The translations under genes were made by a program, and so were the position numbers. Under the pieces are notes generated by a model. The model was not told the origin of the DNA. It made no database searches and saw only the letters and a program-made list of their open reading frames with translations. DNA of 64,000 bases from Mesorhizobium erdmanii USDA 3471 (GTDB lineage Bacteria > Pseudomonadota > Alphaproteobacteria > Rhizobiales > Rhizobiaceae), in the NCBI RefSeq assembly GCF_000472705.1, contig NZ_AXAE01000013.1, positions 1 to 64,000 on the forward strand. The letters are read 5' to 3'. Below are positions 28,151-37,583 of the stretch, one piece after another; positions within the stretch are counted from its first letter, which is position 1, and every line of letters begins with the position of its first letter.

Positions 28151-29295
28151 TGTCGGAGGCAAGCGTTACAGCCGGCGTTGTGCCGGAGCGGATGCCACGG
28201 CCATTCCTGTCGCCGCTCAACAAGCGCCGCCTGCAGAATTTCAAGGCCAACCGACGCGGCTACTGGTCGCTGTGGATTTTCCTCGTCCTGTTCGTGCTGT
28301 CGCTGTTTGCCGAATTGATCGCCAACGACAAGCCGATCATCGTTTCCTACAAGGGCGAGATTCTGTTTCCGGTGCTGGTTGCCTATCCCGAGGAAAAGTT
28401 CGGTGGGTTCTACGCCGTCACCGACTATCGCGACCCGGTGATCCAGGATGAGATCAACGCCAATGGCTGGATGATCTGGCCGCCGATCCGCTACTCCTAC
28501 CAGACCGTCAACAACGCCATTCCGGAAGCGGCACCCGCCAAGCCGTCGTGGGAATATGACGCCAAGATGCGCTGCAACCAGTATCCGCAAGGGGCCGCCG
28601 ACCCGGCCTGCATCGTCGGCAACTGGAACTGGCTGGGCACCGACGACCAGGCGCGCGACGTGCTGGCCCGCGTCATCTACGGCTTTCGCATTTCGGTGCT
28701 GTTCGGGCTGATCCTGACCTTCGGCTCGGCTCTTATCGGTGTCGGTGCTGGCGCCTTGCAGGGCTATTTCGGCGGCTGGACGGATCTTTTGTTCCAGCGC
28801 TTCATCGAAATCTGGTCGGCGATCCCGGTGCTCTATCTCCTGCTCATCGTCGCCGCCATCCTGCCGCCCGGCTTCTTCATCCTGCTCGGCCTGATGCTGC
28901 TGTTCTCCTGGGTGGCGCTGGTCGGTGTGGTGCGGGCGGAGTTCCTGCGCGCCCGCAATTTCGAATATGTCAACGCCGCCCGCGCTCTCGGCGTGCCCAA
29001 CCGCACCATCATGTTCCGGCATCTGCTGCCCAACGCGATGGTGGCGACGCTGACCTTCCTGCCCTTCCTGCTTTCGGGCTCGATCTCGACGCTGACCTCG
29101 CTCGACTATCTCGGCTTCGGCCTGCCGCCGGGGTCCGCCTCGCTGGGCGAGTTGCTCAAGCAGGCGCAGCGCAACCTCAATGCGCCGTGGCTGGGCATTT
29201 CCGGCTTCGTCGTCATCTCGCTGATGCTGTCGCTGCTCGTCTTTGTCGGCGAGGCAACGCGCGACGCCTTCGATCCGCGCAAGACGTTCAAATGA
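28150..29295 (+). CDS. yejE: YejE-type ABC importer permease
   Basis: Inner-membrane permease of 381 residues. The opening PFLSPLNKRRLQNFKANRRGY and the large periplasmic segment with YEEKFGGFYAVTDYRDPV-like sequence and WMIWPPIRYSY are diagnostic for YejE. The EAA loop reads AARALGVPNRTIMFRHLLPNA, and the C-terminus ends [10 protein letters not shown]. The ATG overlaps the yejB stop (TGATG) and its own stop overlaps yejF (ATGA); the upstream in-frame extension lies within yejB and is rejected. Confidence 0.92.
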   Translation: MSEASVTAGVVPERMPRPFLSPLNKRRLQNFKANRRGYWSLWIFLVLFVLSLFAELIANDKPIIVSYKGEILFPVLVAYPEEKFGGFYAVTDYRDPVIQDEINANGWMIWPPIRYSYQTVNNAIPEAAPAKPSWEYDAKMRCNQYPQGAADPACIVGNWNWLGTDDQARDVLARVIYGFRISVLFGLILTFGSALIGVGAGALQGYFGGWTDLLFQRFIEIWSAIPVLYLLLIVAAILPPGFFILLGLMLLFSWVALVGVVRAEFLRARNFEYVNAARALGVPNRTIMFRHLLPNAMVATLTFLPFLLSGSISTLTSLDYLGFGLPPGSASLGELLKQAQRNLNAPWLGISGFVVISLMLSLLVFVGEATRDAFDPRKTFK

Positions 29296-30923
29296 GCGAA
29301 GCGCCTTTGCTCAGCGTACAGGACCTCAGCGTCGCCTTCAGCCAGGGCGGCGGCCAGTCGACAGCCGTCGACCACATCTCCTTCGACATCGCCAAGGGCG
29401 AGACCGTGGCGCTTGTCGGCGAGTCCGGCTCCGGCAAATCGGTCTCGGCGCTGTCGGTGCTGAAGCTGCTGCCCTACCCCAGCGCCAGCCACCCGTCGGG
29501 GAAGATCCTGTTCCAGGGCGCCGATCTGCTGTCCATGAGCGAGAAGCAGCTGCGACAGGTGCGCGGCAACAAGATCACCATGATCTTCCAGGAACCGATG
29601 ACATCGCTCAATCCGCTGCACACGATCGAGCATCAGATCGTCGAGATCCTGAAACTGCACCAGGGCATGACCGACCGCGCGGCCAAGGCGCGCACCCTGG
29701 CCATGCTCAACGAGGTCGGCATCCGCGACCCGCAGAAGCGCCTCGATGCCTATCCGCACCAGCTGTCCGGCGGCCAGCGCCAGCGCGTCATGATCGCCAT
29801 GGCGCTGGCCAATGAACCGGAACTGCTGATCGCCGACGAGCCGACGACGGCGCTCGACGTCACCGTGCAGGCGCAAATCCTCGAACTGCTCGCCGGGCTG
29901 AAGAGCCGCAAGGGCATGTCGATGCTGTTCATCACCCATGATCTCGGCATCGTGCGCAAGATCGCCGACCGGGTCTGCGTGATGACCAAGGGCGAAATCG
30001 TCGAGACCGGGCCAACCAAGGACATCTTCGCCAACCCGCAGCATCCCTATACGCGGCACCTCCTGGCGGCCGAGCCGAAAGGCAAGCCGCCGGCCGCCAA
30101 TGCCGATGCCAAGCCGGTGATGACCGGCAAGGACATCAAGGTCTGGTTTCCGATCAAGCAGGGCTTCTTCCGGCGCACGGTCGATTATGTGAAGGCGGTC
30201 GACGGCATCGATGTCACCGTGCGCGCCGGCCAGACGCTTGGCGTGGTCGGCGAATCGGGCTCCGGCAAGACGACGCTCGGCCTGGCGCTGGCGCGCATGA
30301 TCTCGTCGACCGGAGCCATCCAGTTCAACGGCCGCGACATCAACCAACTCACCTTCAACGCCATGCGGCCGCTCAGGCGCGAATTGCAGATCGTCTTCCA
30401 GGATCCGTTCGGTTCGCTCAGCCCGCGCATGTCGATCGCCGAGATCATCGAGGAAGGGCTAAGGATTCACGAGCCGCAGCTGTCTCCCGACGAGCGCGAC
30501 GACAAGGTAGTCGCCGTGCTGAACGAGGTTGGCCTCGATCCGGCGACACGCAACCGTTATCCGCACGAGTTTTCCGGCGGCCAGCGCCAGCGCGTCGCCA
30601 TCGCGCGCGCCATGGTGCTCAACCCGCACTTCGTCATGCTGGACGAGCCGACATCGGCGCTCGACATGAGCGTGCAGGCGCAGGTCGTCGACCTCCTGCG
30701 CAATCTGCAGGCCAAGCACGACCTCGCCTATCTCTTCATCAGCCATGACCTCAGGGTCATCCGTGCGCTGGCCAATGACGTCATCGTCATGCGCAATGGC
30801 CAGATTGTCGAAGCCGGTCCGTCCCAGCAGATTTTTGAAAACCCGCAAACGGACTATACTCGGGCACTGATCTCGGCCGCCTTCAAGATAGAGACGGCGC
30901 CGGTCGGCATTGTCAGCCAGTGA
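29292..30923 (+). CDS. yejF: YejF-type fused double ABC ATPase
   Basis: ATPase of 543 residues with two complete nucleotide-binding domains in one chain, as in YejF. Domain 1 has [24 protein letters not shown] and [14 protein letters not shown]; domain 2 has [25 protein letters not shown] and [14 protein letters not shown]. Both include the oligopeptide-family C-terminal segments [11 protein letters not shown] and [11 protein letters not shown]. It powers the YejBE channel. The start overlaps the yejE stop by ATGA. Confidence 0.93.
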   Translation: MSEAPLLSVQDLSVAFSQGGGQSTAVDHISFDIAKGETVALVGESGSGKSVSALSVLKLLPYPSASHPSGKILFQGADLLSMSEKQLRQVRGNKITMIFQEPMTSLNPLHTIEHQIVEILKLHQGMTDRAAKARTLAMLNEVGIRDPQKRLDAYPHQLSGGQRQRVMIAMALANEPELLIADEPTTALDVTVQAQILELLAGLKSRKGMSMLFITHDLGIVRKIADRVCVMTKGEIVETGPTKDIFANPQHPYTRHLLAAEPKGKPPAANADAKPVMTGKDIKVWFPIKQGFFRRTVDYVKAVDGIDVTVRAGQTLGVVGESGSGKTTLGLALARMISSTGAIQFNGRDINQLTFNAMRPLRRELQIVFQDPFGSLSPRMSIAEIIEEGLRIHEPQLSPDERDDKVVAVLNEVGLDPATRNRYPHEFSGGQRQRVAIARAMVLNPHFVMLDEPTSALDMSVQAQVVDLLRNLQAKHDLAYLFISHDLRVIRALANDVIVMRNGQIVEAGPSQQIFENPQTDYTRALISAAFKIETAPVGIVSQ

Positions 30924-30948
30924 TTAAACAGGGACTAGACGAACCGCG

Positions 30949-31890
30949 ATGGAAAAAGGCCGCATCCTGCTTGCCGTCACCGGCTTTCATCCGCAGCGCT
31001 GGCGCGAGCTGCTGTCGGCCGAGCGCGAGGTGGTGCTTGAGCCGGACGGCGCCAAGGATCCGTCGATCACCTATGCGGTGGTGTGGAAGCAGAAGCCTAA
31101 CTTGTTGTCGTCGCTGCCCAATCTGCGCGCCATCTTTTCGATCGGCGCCGGCGTCGACCACATCTTCGCCGACCCCGGCTTGCCCGATGTGCCGATCGTC
31201 AAGGTGGTTGCTGACAACCTCACCCAGTACATGACCGAATATGTCGTCTGGCGGGTGCTCGACCATCATCGCCAGGGCCTGCTCTATCGACAGCAACAGC
31301 CGAAGAAGATCTGGCACGAGCCGCAGCAGAGACCGGCCGGCGACATTTCCGTCGGCATCATGGGGCTCGGCACTCTCGGCCGCGCCGCGGCCTCGGTGCT
31401 GCTGTCACTCGGCTTTGCGGTCAACGGCTGGTCACGCAGCGAACGACCGATGGACGGCGTCGCGACCTATGCCGGCGAAGCCGGGTTGATCCCCTTCCTC
31501 AAGGCCACCGATATACTGGTCGTGCTGTTGCCGCTGACGCCGGACACGAAAGGCATCATCAACTATGGCGTGCTGAAGGAGCTGCGCAAGCGCAATGGCC
31601 TGGGCGGCTCGGTGCTGATCAACGCCGGACGCGGCCGCCTGCAGAAGGACGCCGATATAATACGGGCGCTGGACGACGGCACGCTGAAGGAAGCCAGCCT
31701 CGACGTGTTCGAGGTCGAGCCGCTACCGAAGACCAGCCCGCTGTGGAACCATCCAAAGGTGTTCGTGACACCGCACGCTGCGGCGACCTCCGATCCGATG
31801 CATCTGGCGCCGGGCATGCTGCGCCAGATGGATGCTTTCGAGCGCGGCGAAAAGCTCGACAATCTGGTGGACCGCAAGGCGGGATATTAG
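30949..31890 (+). CDS. ghrA: 2-hydroxyacid dehydrogenase (glyoxylate/hydroxypyruvate reductase A type)
   Basis: NAD(P)-dependent D-2-hydroxyacid dehydrogenase of 313 residues. A Rossmann motif GIMGLGTLGRAAA lies at about residues 137-149, NAGRGRLQ follows, and the catalytic glutamate and histidine occur in DVFEVEPLP and FVTPHAAA. The N-terminus lacks the usual catalytic-domain length, as in GhrA. It would reduce glyoxylate or hydroxypyruvate. It starts 25 bases after yejF and may be read through from that operon. The exact substrate is an inference from family. Confidence 0.82.
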   Translation: MEKGRILLAVTGFHPQRWRELLSAEREVVLEPDGAKDPSITYAVVWKQKPNLLSSLPNLRAIFSIGAGVDHIFADPGLPDVPIVKVVADNLTQYMTEYVVWRVLDHHRQGLLYRQQQPKKIWHEPQQRPAGDISVGIMGLGTLGRAAASVLLSLGFAVNGWSRSERPMDGVATYAGEAGLIPFLKATDILVVLLPLTPDTKGIINYGVLKELRKRNGLGGSVLINAGRGRLQKDADIIRALDDGTLKEASLDVFEVEPLPKTSPLWNHPKVFVTPHAAATSDPMHLAPGMLRQMDAFERGEKLDNLVDRKAGY

Positions 31891-31911
31891 AGCACCCAGG
31901 ACAGCGTGGAA

Positions 31912-32439
31912 CTACCTGGCCAGGTCCCAGTCCCGAAAGCACTTCTTGATCGCCCGCGGTGAGGACAGCCGCAGCTTTGGCAGATCAATCTGCTCGAACA
32001 TCGCCTGGTAGCGCTTGCGGTTCTTCGGCGTGGTCACGGCAATGTGGTGGATCATGTCCCATTTGACGCTGTCGCGCCCGCCTTCCAGGGCACCGCGCCT
32101 CTCCGTCTCGAACAGGGTACGCCTGAAATAGCGCAGCAGACTTGCCGGCGTGGAGATATCGAGCAGGATCAATCCCGTCGCCCGCCGAAAGCGTTGCGGC
32201 ATGCCGATCGAGTAATTTCCATCCATCACCCAGCGCTCGCCGGCGATTGCGGCGTCGTGCAAGGCAATGAACTCGTCCTTTGGACGCGGCTCCCAGTCGG
32301 TGTTGGGCAGATGAAAAAGCAGATCGAGGTGAACGGGCTGCAGGCCACGCTTGCGGGCAATCGCGTCGGCCAGGGTCGACTTGCCGCTGTTGGAGGGTCC
32401 CAGGATGCAGATGCGGTCGCCAAGGTCCGAGAGTTTCAT
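31912..32439 (-). CDS. P-loop kinase-like ATPase (adenylate kinase/FlaR-like)
   Basis: P-loop protein of 175 residues with Walker A GPSNSGKST (residues 14-22), VHLDLLFHLPNTDW and MDGNYSIGMPQRFRRA, a pattern shared with small adenylate-kinase-like ATPases sometimes annotated as DNA topology modulation protein FlaR. True adenylate kinase LID and AMP-binding motifs are absent, so a nucleotide monophosphate kinase role is unproven. The ATG at 32439 is preferred because GAGGG lies ahead and the P-loop follows directly; the frame is open far upstream but without resemblance. Confidence 0.78.
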   Translation of the reverse strand: MKLSDLGDRICILGPSNSGKSTLADAIARKRGLQPVHLDLLFHLPNTDWEPRPKDEFIALHDAAIAGERWVMDGNYSIGMPQRFRRATGLILLDISTPASLLRYFRRTLFETERRGALEGGRDSVKWDMIHHIAVTTPKNRKRYQAMFEQIDLPKLRLSSPRAIKKCFRDWDLAR

Positions 32440-32507
32440 CCGATAGTACCCTCGCGACGAAATAGCCTGGCACCTGCGATTTCTCGACCGGTAGCCGTGC
32501 CGAACCT

Positions 32508-32870
32508 TTAACTCGGCAGAGCAAACTTCTTCTTCTGATTGTCCGGCTTCCCGCAGTCGCGGCGTTCGATGGAGCGGTTCATGGCATCGATCTCGCCTGA
32601 CGCCTTGTCGCTGTCGCGCTGCGCCTTGGAGCGGATGTCGGGCGTGAACGGGCCGAACCCCATCGCGGGATTGGAGAAGGTCGGCTTTGCTGTCACCGGA
32701 AGGTTGTTCTGCTGCGCCAGGCCATTGCGCTGCGCCAACAGTTGATCGCATGGCACGGTGTCGTATTGCAGGGACGACTCTATGTTGGCGTCCTGCCGCT
32801 CGGACATCGAATTGCCGACGCAGCCGGCCGTCGCCAGGCAAGAGGCCAAGATCACCATGTTCCAGCGCAT
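32508..32870 (-). CDS. Small lipoprotein of unknown function
   Basis: A 120-residue predicted lipoprotein beginning MRWNMVILASCLATAGC, whose lipobox cysteine is residue 17. The mature part contains two or three further cysteines and a Gln/Asn-rich segment (LLAQRNGLAQQNNLPV), ending in a basic KKKFALPS tail. The ATG at 32870 is selected because AGGAGG lies 10 bases upstream; the longer frame adds 44 residues without a signal. No domain is recognised. Confidence 0.72.
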   Translation of the reverse strand: MRWNMVILASCLATAGCVGNSMSERQDANIESSLQYDTVPCDQLLAQRNGLAQQNNLPVTAKPTFSNPAMGFGPFTPDIRSKAQRDSDKASGEIDAMNRSIERRDCGKPDNQKKKFALPS

Positions 32871-32998
32871 CCGATATGCTCCTCCTGATATCCCGCCCTG
32901 ATACGACCAGATCGCAAATATCAGTCGCGCACGCAAATCGGACTTTTTCGCAGCAGCGCTGAGCCGTGGAAGCACCACCGCACGATGATCCGGCCACT

Positions 32999-33913
32999 TC
33001 AAGCGGCGTGAGCCTTGCGTGCCACAATGGCCAGCCCTTTGACAGGCTCGCGGCGATCCTGCCGGATTGTCGTCGGCTCCAGCGCCCGAATCGAAAGCCC
33101 GTTGGCCTCGAGGATCCGCCTGACATAGGGCTCCGAATGGGCGTAGCGTCGGGAAGGTTGCAGCGCGAAGTCGCCGCTTGCCAGGCTCTCGACGGAGAAG
33201 GCAAACAGGCCGCCATCGACGAGCAGGCCGGCCACCGTCCCGAACAGGCCTTCCAGCGCGCCGACATAGATCAGCACATCGGCCGACGTCACCAGATCGG
33301 GCTTTTCGCCTGGATGGGAAAAGCCCTGCAGATCGGCTTTTGTGAGCGCGTCATAGATGCCTTTCGCCCGCGCCTTCTTCAGCATCCTGGCCGAGATATC
33401 GACGCCTTCCAGCCGCTCGACGATCGGCCTCAGCCTCTCGCCCATCAGGCCTGTGCCGCAACCCAGGTCGAGCGCCAGGCGGAAGCGACCCGGCTTTGCC
33501 TTGCGAATCATCTGGTCGAGGAATTGCGGCAACCGGTAGTCGAGCTTGCCGACGAGCATCTCCTCGAACGTCTCGGCATAGTGGTCGAACAGCGTTTCGA
33601 CAAAGGCGCTGGGCGGCGCCGCGGCAGCCGGACCCTTGCCGATCAGCTGTAATTTGAGGGCCGCGCCCTGGCGATCGGCCGGATCGAGTTTCAGCGACAT
33701 GGCCCAGGCCCGCGCCGCCAGGTCGAGCCTGCCTGATGCCTCCTGCATCTCGCCAAGGCGAAACCAGCCCATCGCCCATTGCGGCGCCAATTCCAGCGCG
33801 CCAAGCAGCAACTCGGCCGCGGCAGCATGGTCGCCGGAGGCAAACAGCATCTCGGCATAGTCGGCACGGCGATCGGCGTTCAGATCGCCCGATGAGGTCT
33901 GGAGCGGCTTCAT
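32999..33913 (-). CDS. TPR-containing class I SAM methyltransferase
   Basis: A 304-residue protein with an N-terminal tetratricopeptide-like region (about residues 15-85: YAEMLFASGDHAAAAELLLG, GWFRLGEMQEASGRLDLAAR) and a C-terminal methyltransferase with the SAM-binding motif LALDLGCGTG (residues 146-155) and EGVDISARML. The FVETLFDHYAETFEEMLVGKL linker is typical of a group of TPR-linked methyltransferases in Rhizobiales. Target unknown. It is divergent from the exonuclease/ligase pair; the 151-base gap should contain both promoters. Confidence 0.85.
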   Translation of the reverse strand: MKPLQTSSGDLNADRRADYAEMLFASGDHAAAAELLLGALELAPQWAMGWFRLGEMQEASGRLDLAARAWAMSLKLDPADRQGAALKLQLIGKGPAAAAPPSAFVETLFDHYAETFEEMLVGKLDYRLPQFLDQMIRKAKPGRFRLALDLGCGTGLMGERLRPIVERLEGVDISARMLKKARAKGIYDALTKADLQGFSHPGEKPDLVTSADVLIYVGALEGLFGTVAGLLVDGGLFAFSVESLASGDFALQPSRRYAHSEPYVRRILEANGLSIRALEPTTIRQDRREPVKGLAIVARKAHAA

Positions 33914-34064
33914 GGTGATGGTTCCGCCGGCGAAGGCAGCCGGGCCGCCATCTCTGTAAAGCAAAGGATGCGAAAGCTGAACCGAATTGAGCGTCCGTTG
34001 CGGGGAGTCAGCAGTCTGTGACGACAGGCTTCCCGCGGCGGAATTATATCCTATCTTGGGGACC

Positions 34065-35072
34065 ATGCGCGCCAGCGACCTGCTTCATCCCCGGCCCGAA
34101 GGCCTCTATTGCCCGCCGGGCGATTTCTTCATCGACCCGGTGCGGCCGGTGAACCGGGCGCTGATCACCCACGGCCATTCCGACCATGCGCGTTCCGGCC
34201 ACCGCTCGGTGCTGGCGACGCCGCAGACGCTCGACATCATGGGTCTGCGCTATGGCGAGGATTTTGCTGGCGCCACGCAGCCAGCACGGCTCGGCGAGAC
34301 GATCGTCATCAATGGTGTCAGCGTCAGCTTCCATCCGGCCGGCCATGTGCTGGGCTCGGCCCAGATATCCGTCGAACATCAGGGCATGCGCATCGTCGCC
34401 TCCGGCGACTACAAAAGGCGAAAGGATGCGACCTGCGCGCCATTCGAGCCGATACAGTGTGACGTGTTCATCACCGAGGCGACCTTCGGCCTGCCGGTGT
34501 TTCGCCATCCACCCGACACGGAAGAGATCGCCCGCCTCTTGAAGTCGGCAGCACAGTTTCCCGAGCGCTCGCATTTGGTCGGCGCCTACGCGCTGGGGAA
34601 AGCACAGCGGGTGATGCGGCTGTTGCGCGACGCCGGCTATGACAGGCCGCTCTATATCCATGGCGCGCTGGCCAGGCTCAGCGAGTACTATCAGAGCCAG
34701 GGCGTCGATCTGGGGATACTTGAGCCGGCGACGGTCGAGGGCGGCAAGCAGGATTTCGCCGGCGCCATCGTCGTCGGCCCGCCATCGGCCTTCGCCGACC
34801 GCTGGGCACGGCGCTTTCCCGACCCGATCTCGTGCTTTGCGTCGGGCTGGATGCGCATCCGCCAGCGCGCCAAGCAAGGCGGCGTCGAACTGCCATTGAT
34901 CATCTCGGACCATGCCGACTGGGACGAACTGACCGCCACCATCAAGGAGACCGGCGCCGAGGAGGTCTGGGTGACGCATGGCCGCGAGGAAGCGCTGGTG
35001 CGGTGGTGCGAGCTGGAAGGCATTGCCGCTCGGCCGCTGCATCTGGTGGGCTATGAGGACGAGGGCGATTGA
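34065..35072 (+). CDS. Ligase-associated DNA exonuclease (metallo-beta-lactamase fold)
   Basis: A 335-residue metallo-beta-lactamase/beta-CASP nuclease related to SNM1/CPSF-type enzymes, with the metal motif THGHSDHA (residues about 35-42), PAGHVLGSAQI, ASGDYKRR and ISDHADW. The family is known as ligase-associated exonuclease because it is encoded beside an ATP-dependent DNA ligase, as here: the ligase starts 5 bases after this stop. It probably trims DNA ends in a repair pathway. TTGGGGA precedes the ATG at 34065. Confidence 0.9.
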   Translation: MRASDLLHPRPEGLYCPPGDFFIDPVRPVNRALITHGHSDHARSGHRSVLATPQTLDIMGLRYGEDFAGATQPARLGETIVINGVSVSFHPAGHVLGSAQISVEHQGMRIVASGDYKRRKDATCAPFEPIQCDVFITEATFGLPVFRHPPDTEEIARLLKSAAQFPERSHLVGAYALGKAQRVMRLLRDAGYDRPLYIHGALARLSEYYQSQGVDLGILEPATVEGGKQDFAGAIVVGPPSAFADRWARRFPDPISCFASGWMRIRQRAKQGGVELPLIISDHADWDELTATIKETGAEEVWVTHGREEALVRWCELEGIAARPLHLVGYEDEGD

Positions 35073-35076
35073 GGGA

Positions 35077-36678
35077 ATGAACCGCTTCGCCGAACTTCTC
35101 GACCGCCTGGTGCTGACGCCGTCACGCAATGGCAAGCTCACGCTGCTGGTCGACTATTTCCGCAGTGTCGAGGATCCGGATCGCGGTCTGGCGCTGGCCG
35201 CCATCACCGGCGATCTGAATATCGCGGCGGTGAAGCCGGCGATGCTGCGCATGCTGGTCACCGAACGCATGGATCCCGTGCTGTTCGGCTATTCCTACGA
35301 CTATGTCGGCGACCTCGCCGAGACGGTGTCGCTGGTCTGGCCGCAAACGCCGGGAAACATCCCCAACCGCGAGCCGACGCTCGGCGAAGTCGTGGCAAAA
35401 CTGCAGGCGGCAAGCCGCTCCGACGGACCCAAGGTGCTGGCTGGCTTGCTCGACAACGCAGGCATCTCGGCGCGCTTCGCCATCATCAAGCTGGTCACCG
35501 GCGGCCTGCGCATCGGCGTCTCGGCGCGGCTCGCCAAACAGGCGCTGGCGGATTTCGGCAAGGTCGACGTCGCCGAGATCGAGGAGCTTTGGCACGGCCT
35601 GTCGCCACCCTACATGGGCCTGTTCGCCTGGCTCGAGGGCAAGGCCGACAAACCCCGCAACACGGCGATGGCCTTGTTCCGCCCGGTGATGCTGTCGAAC
35701 CCGGTCGGCGATGGCGACCTCGAAAAACTCGATCCGGCGGATTACGCGGCCGAATGGAAATGGGACGGCATTCGCGTCCAGGCGGTGGCCGAAGGCGGCG
35801 TCCGCCGGCTCTATTCGCGCACCGGCGACGATGTGTCCGGCGCCTTTCCCGATCTCGCGGATGCCATGCACTTTTCCGCCGCCCTCGATGGCGAACTGCT
35901 GGTCGGCGACCCGCGACAAGCGACCGGGACCTTCTCGGACCTGCAGCAGCGGCTGAACCGCAAGACGGTGACGCCGAAGATGCAGCAGCAATACCCGGCC
36001 TTCATGCGCTGCTACGACCTGCTCCAGCTCGGCGACGAAGACCTTCGCGCATTGCCATTCCGGGAACGGCGTGGCCGCCTCGAGGCCTTCGTGAAGACGC
36101 TCGACCCCGGCCGTTTCGACCTGTCGCCCTTCGTCGCCTTCGCGGACTGGCAGGCACTGGAGAACCTGCGCCGCGCGCCGCCGCACCCGATCATCGAAGG
36201 CGTGATGCTGAAGCGCTGGGATACGCCCTATGTCGCCGGCCGACCGAAAGGTCCGTGGTTCAAGTGGAAGCGCGATCCGCACACGGTGGATGCGGTGCTG
36301 ATGTATGCCCAGCGCGGCCATGGCAAGCGCTCGAGTTTCTACTCCGACTACACGTTCGGAGTCTGGTCTGGAGCTGAGGGCGAGGAGGAACTGGTGCCGG
36401 TCGGCAAGGCTTATTTCGGCTTCACCGACGAAGAGCTGAAGCAGATCGACAAATATGTCCGGGATAACACCGTCGAACGCTTCGGGCCGGTGCGTTCGGT
36501 GCGGGCGGACCGTGACAATGGCCTGGTGCTGGAAGTCGCCTTCGAGGGGCTCAATCGTTCGACCCGGCACAAGTCGGGTGTGGCCATGCGCTTTCCCCGC
36601 ATTTCACGGCTGCGCTGGGACAAGCCGGCCAACGAGGCCGACCGCATCGAGACGCTGCAGGCGCTGCTCGATGGCTAG
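35077..36678 (+). CDS. ATP-dependent DNA ligase (cisplatin-response type)
   Basis: DNA ligase of 533 residues. An N-terminal DNA-binding domain precedes the adenylation domain with the nucleotidyl-acceptor lysine in EWKWDGIR (Lys228), AALDGELLVG, GVMLKRWDTPYVAGR and WFKWKRDP, followed by an OB-fold. This is a stand-alone repair ligase, separate from the NAD-dependent replicative LigA. It is coupled to the exonuclease gene upstream. In many genomes a Lhr-type helicase and a phosphoesterase complete this cassette; none is visible within several genes on either side. Confidence 0.92.
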   Translation: MNRFAELLDRLVLTPSRNGKLTLLVDYFRSVEDPDRGLALAAITGDLNIAAVKPAMLRMLVTERMDPVLFGYSYDYVGDLAETVSLVWPQTPGNIPNREPTLGEVVAKLQAASRSDGPKVLAGLLDNAGISARFAIIKLVTGGLRIGVSARLAKQALADFGKVDVAEIEELWHGLSPPYMGLFAWLEGKADKPRNTAMALFRPVMLSNPVGDGDLEKLDPADYAAEWKWDGIRVQAVAEGGVRRLYSRTGDDVSGAFPDLADAMHFSAALDGELLVGDPRQATGTFSDLQQRLNRKTVTPKMQQQYPAFMRCYDLLQLGDEDLRALPFRERRGRLEAFVKTLDPGRFDLSPFVAFADWQALENLRRAPPHPIIEGVMLKRWDTPYVAGRPKGPWFKWKRDPHTVDAVLMYAQRGHGKRSSFYSDYTFGVWSGAEGEEELVPVGKAYFGFTDEELKQIDKYVRDNTVERFGPVRSVRADRDNGLVLEVAFEGLNRSTRHKSGVAMRFPRISRLRWDKPANEADRIETLQALLDG

Positions 36679-36722
36679 ACCGAAATCCCGACCCGAAAGT
36701 TCCATTCCAGGCAGGAGCGCAC

Positions 36723-37541
36723 ATGGTTTCCCGATCCGACAAGGTTGAATGTTTTCGCGCTCTTCACAAATCCGGCTGCTTCGTGGTCCCCAATCCTTGG
36801 GACATAGCTGGCGCTCGGATGATGGTGGGCTTGGGTTTTAGGGCTTTGGCAACGACATCGTCGGGCTATGCGTTCTCAAAGGGCAGGAGAGACGGAGCGC
36901 TGGAAGTCAGCCGCGACGAGAGCCTGACGTATGCCGCCGAGATAGCAGCTTCGACCGATGTTCCGGTCACTGCTGATTTGGAGGACGGGTACGCGGATAC
37001 TCCCGAAGGCATTGCCGAGACCGTTCTGCTCGCGGCGAAGGCTGGATTGGCGGGGCTGTCCATCGACGACCGGCAGCCGAGATCGAATTTGCCGATACGC
37101 GATTTCGATGACGCAGTCGCGCGTGTAGCCACCGCGACTGATGCCGCGCGAAAGCACAACATCGTACTTACCGCGCGCGCCGATGGCCTCGGCAAGGGGA
37201 CATATGATCTCGAAGAGGCCATTCGCTGCCTCAAGGCCTTCGAGACGCTCGGCGCTGAGGTCGTTTATGCGCCCGGAGTGCCGGATCTGGCATCCCTCCA
37301 GAGGCTGTGCCGCTCGGTCAGTGCTCCTGTAAATCATGTGATCGGCCAAGGTGTCGCCGGATTGACCCTTGACCAGATTGCGCAAGCGGGCGTGCGACGG
37401 ATCAGTGTTGGCGGATCGCTTGCCCGCGCGGCCGGCGGAGCGCTGATGTCCATCTGCCAGGATATTGCGACAGGCGACTTCACCGCACTGGAATCTGCTC
37501 CCGGCTGGGGTGATCTACGCAGCCCAAAGCCAGTGATGTAA
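36723..37541 (+). CDS. Isocitrate lyase/PEP mutase superfamily protein
   Basis: A 272-residue TIM-barrel enzyme of the PEP mutase/methylisocitrate lyase superfamily, with PNPWDIAGARMM, ATTSSGYAFSKGRRDG, the metal-binding VTADLEDGYAD and APGVPDLASL. The KKCGH catalytic motif of isocitrate lyases is absent, so it is more like the oxaloacetate/phosphonopyruvate-type hydrolases or the uncharacterised subgroup. GGAGC precedes the ATG. Codon third positions look less GC-rich than in flanking genes, which could mean a recent arrival. Confidence 0.82.
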   Translation: MVSRSDKVECFRALHKSGCFVVPNPWDIAGARMMVGLGFRALATTSSGYAFSKGRRDGALEVSRDESLTYAAEIAASTDVPVTADLEDGYADTPEGIAETVLLAAKAGLAGLSIDDRQPRSNLPIRDFDDAVARVATATDAARKHNIVLTARADGLGKGTYDLEEAIRCLKAFETLGAEVVYAPGVPDLASLQRLCRSVSAPVNHVIGQGVAGLTLDQIAQAGVRRISVGGSLARAAGGALMSICQDIATGDFTALESAPGWGDLRSPKPVM

Positions 37542-37583
37542 GTCCGTAAGGGCGCGCCATCCGGTGTTCCGCCAGGGTTTGAC

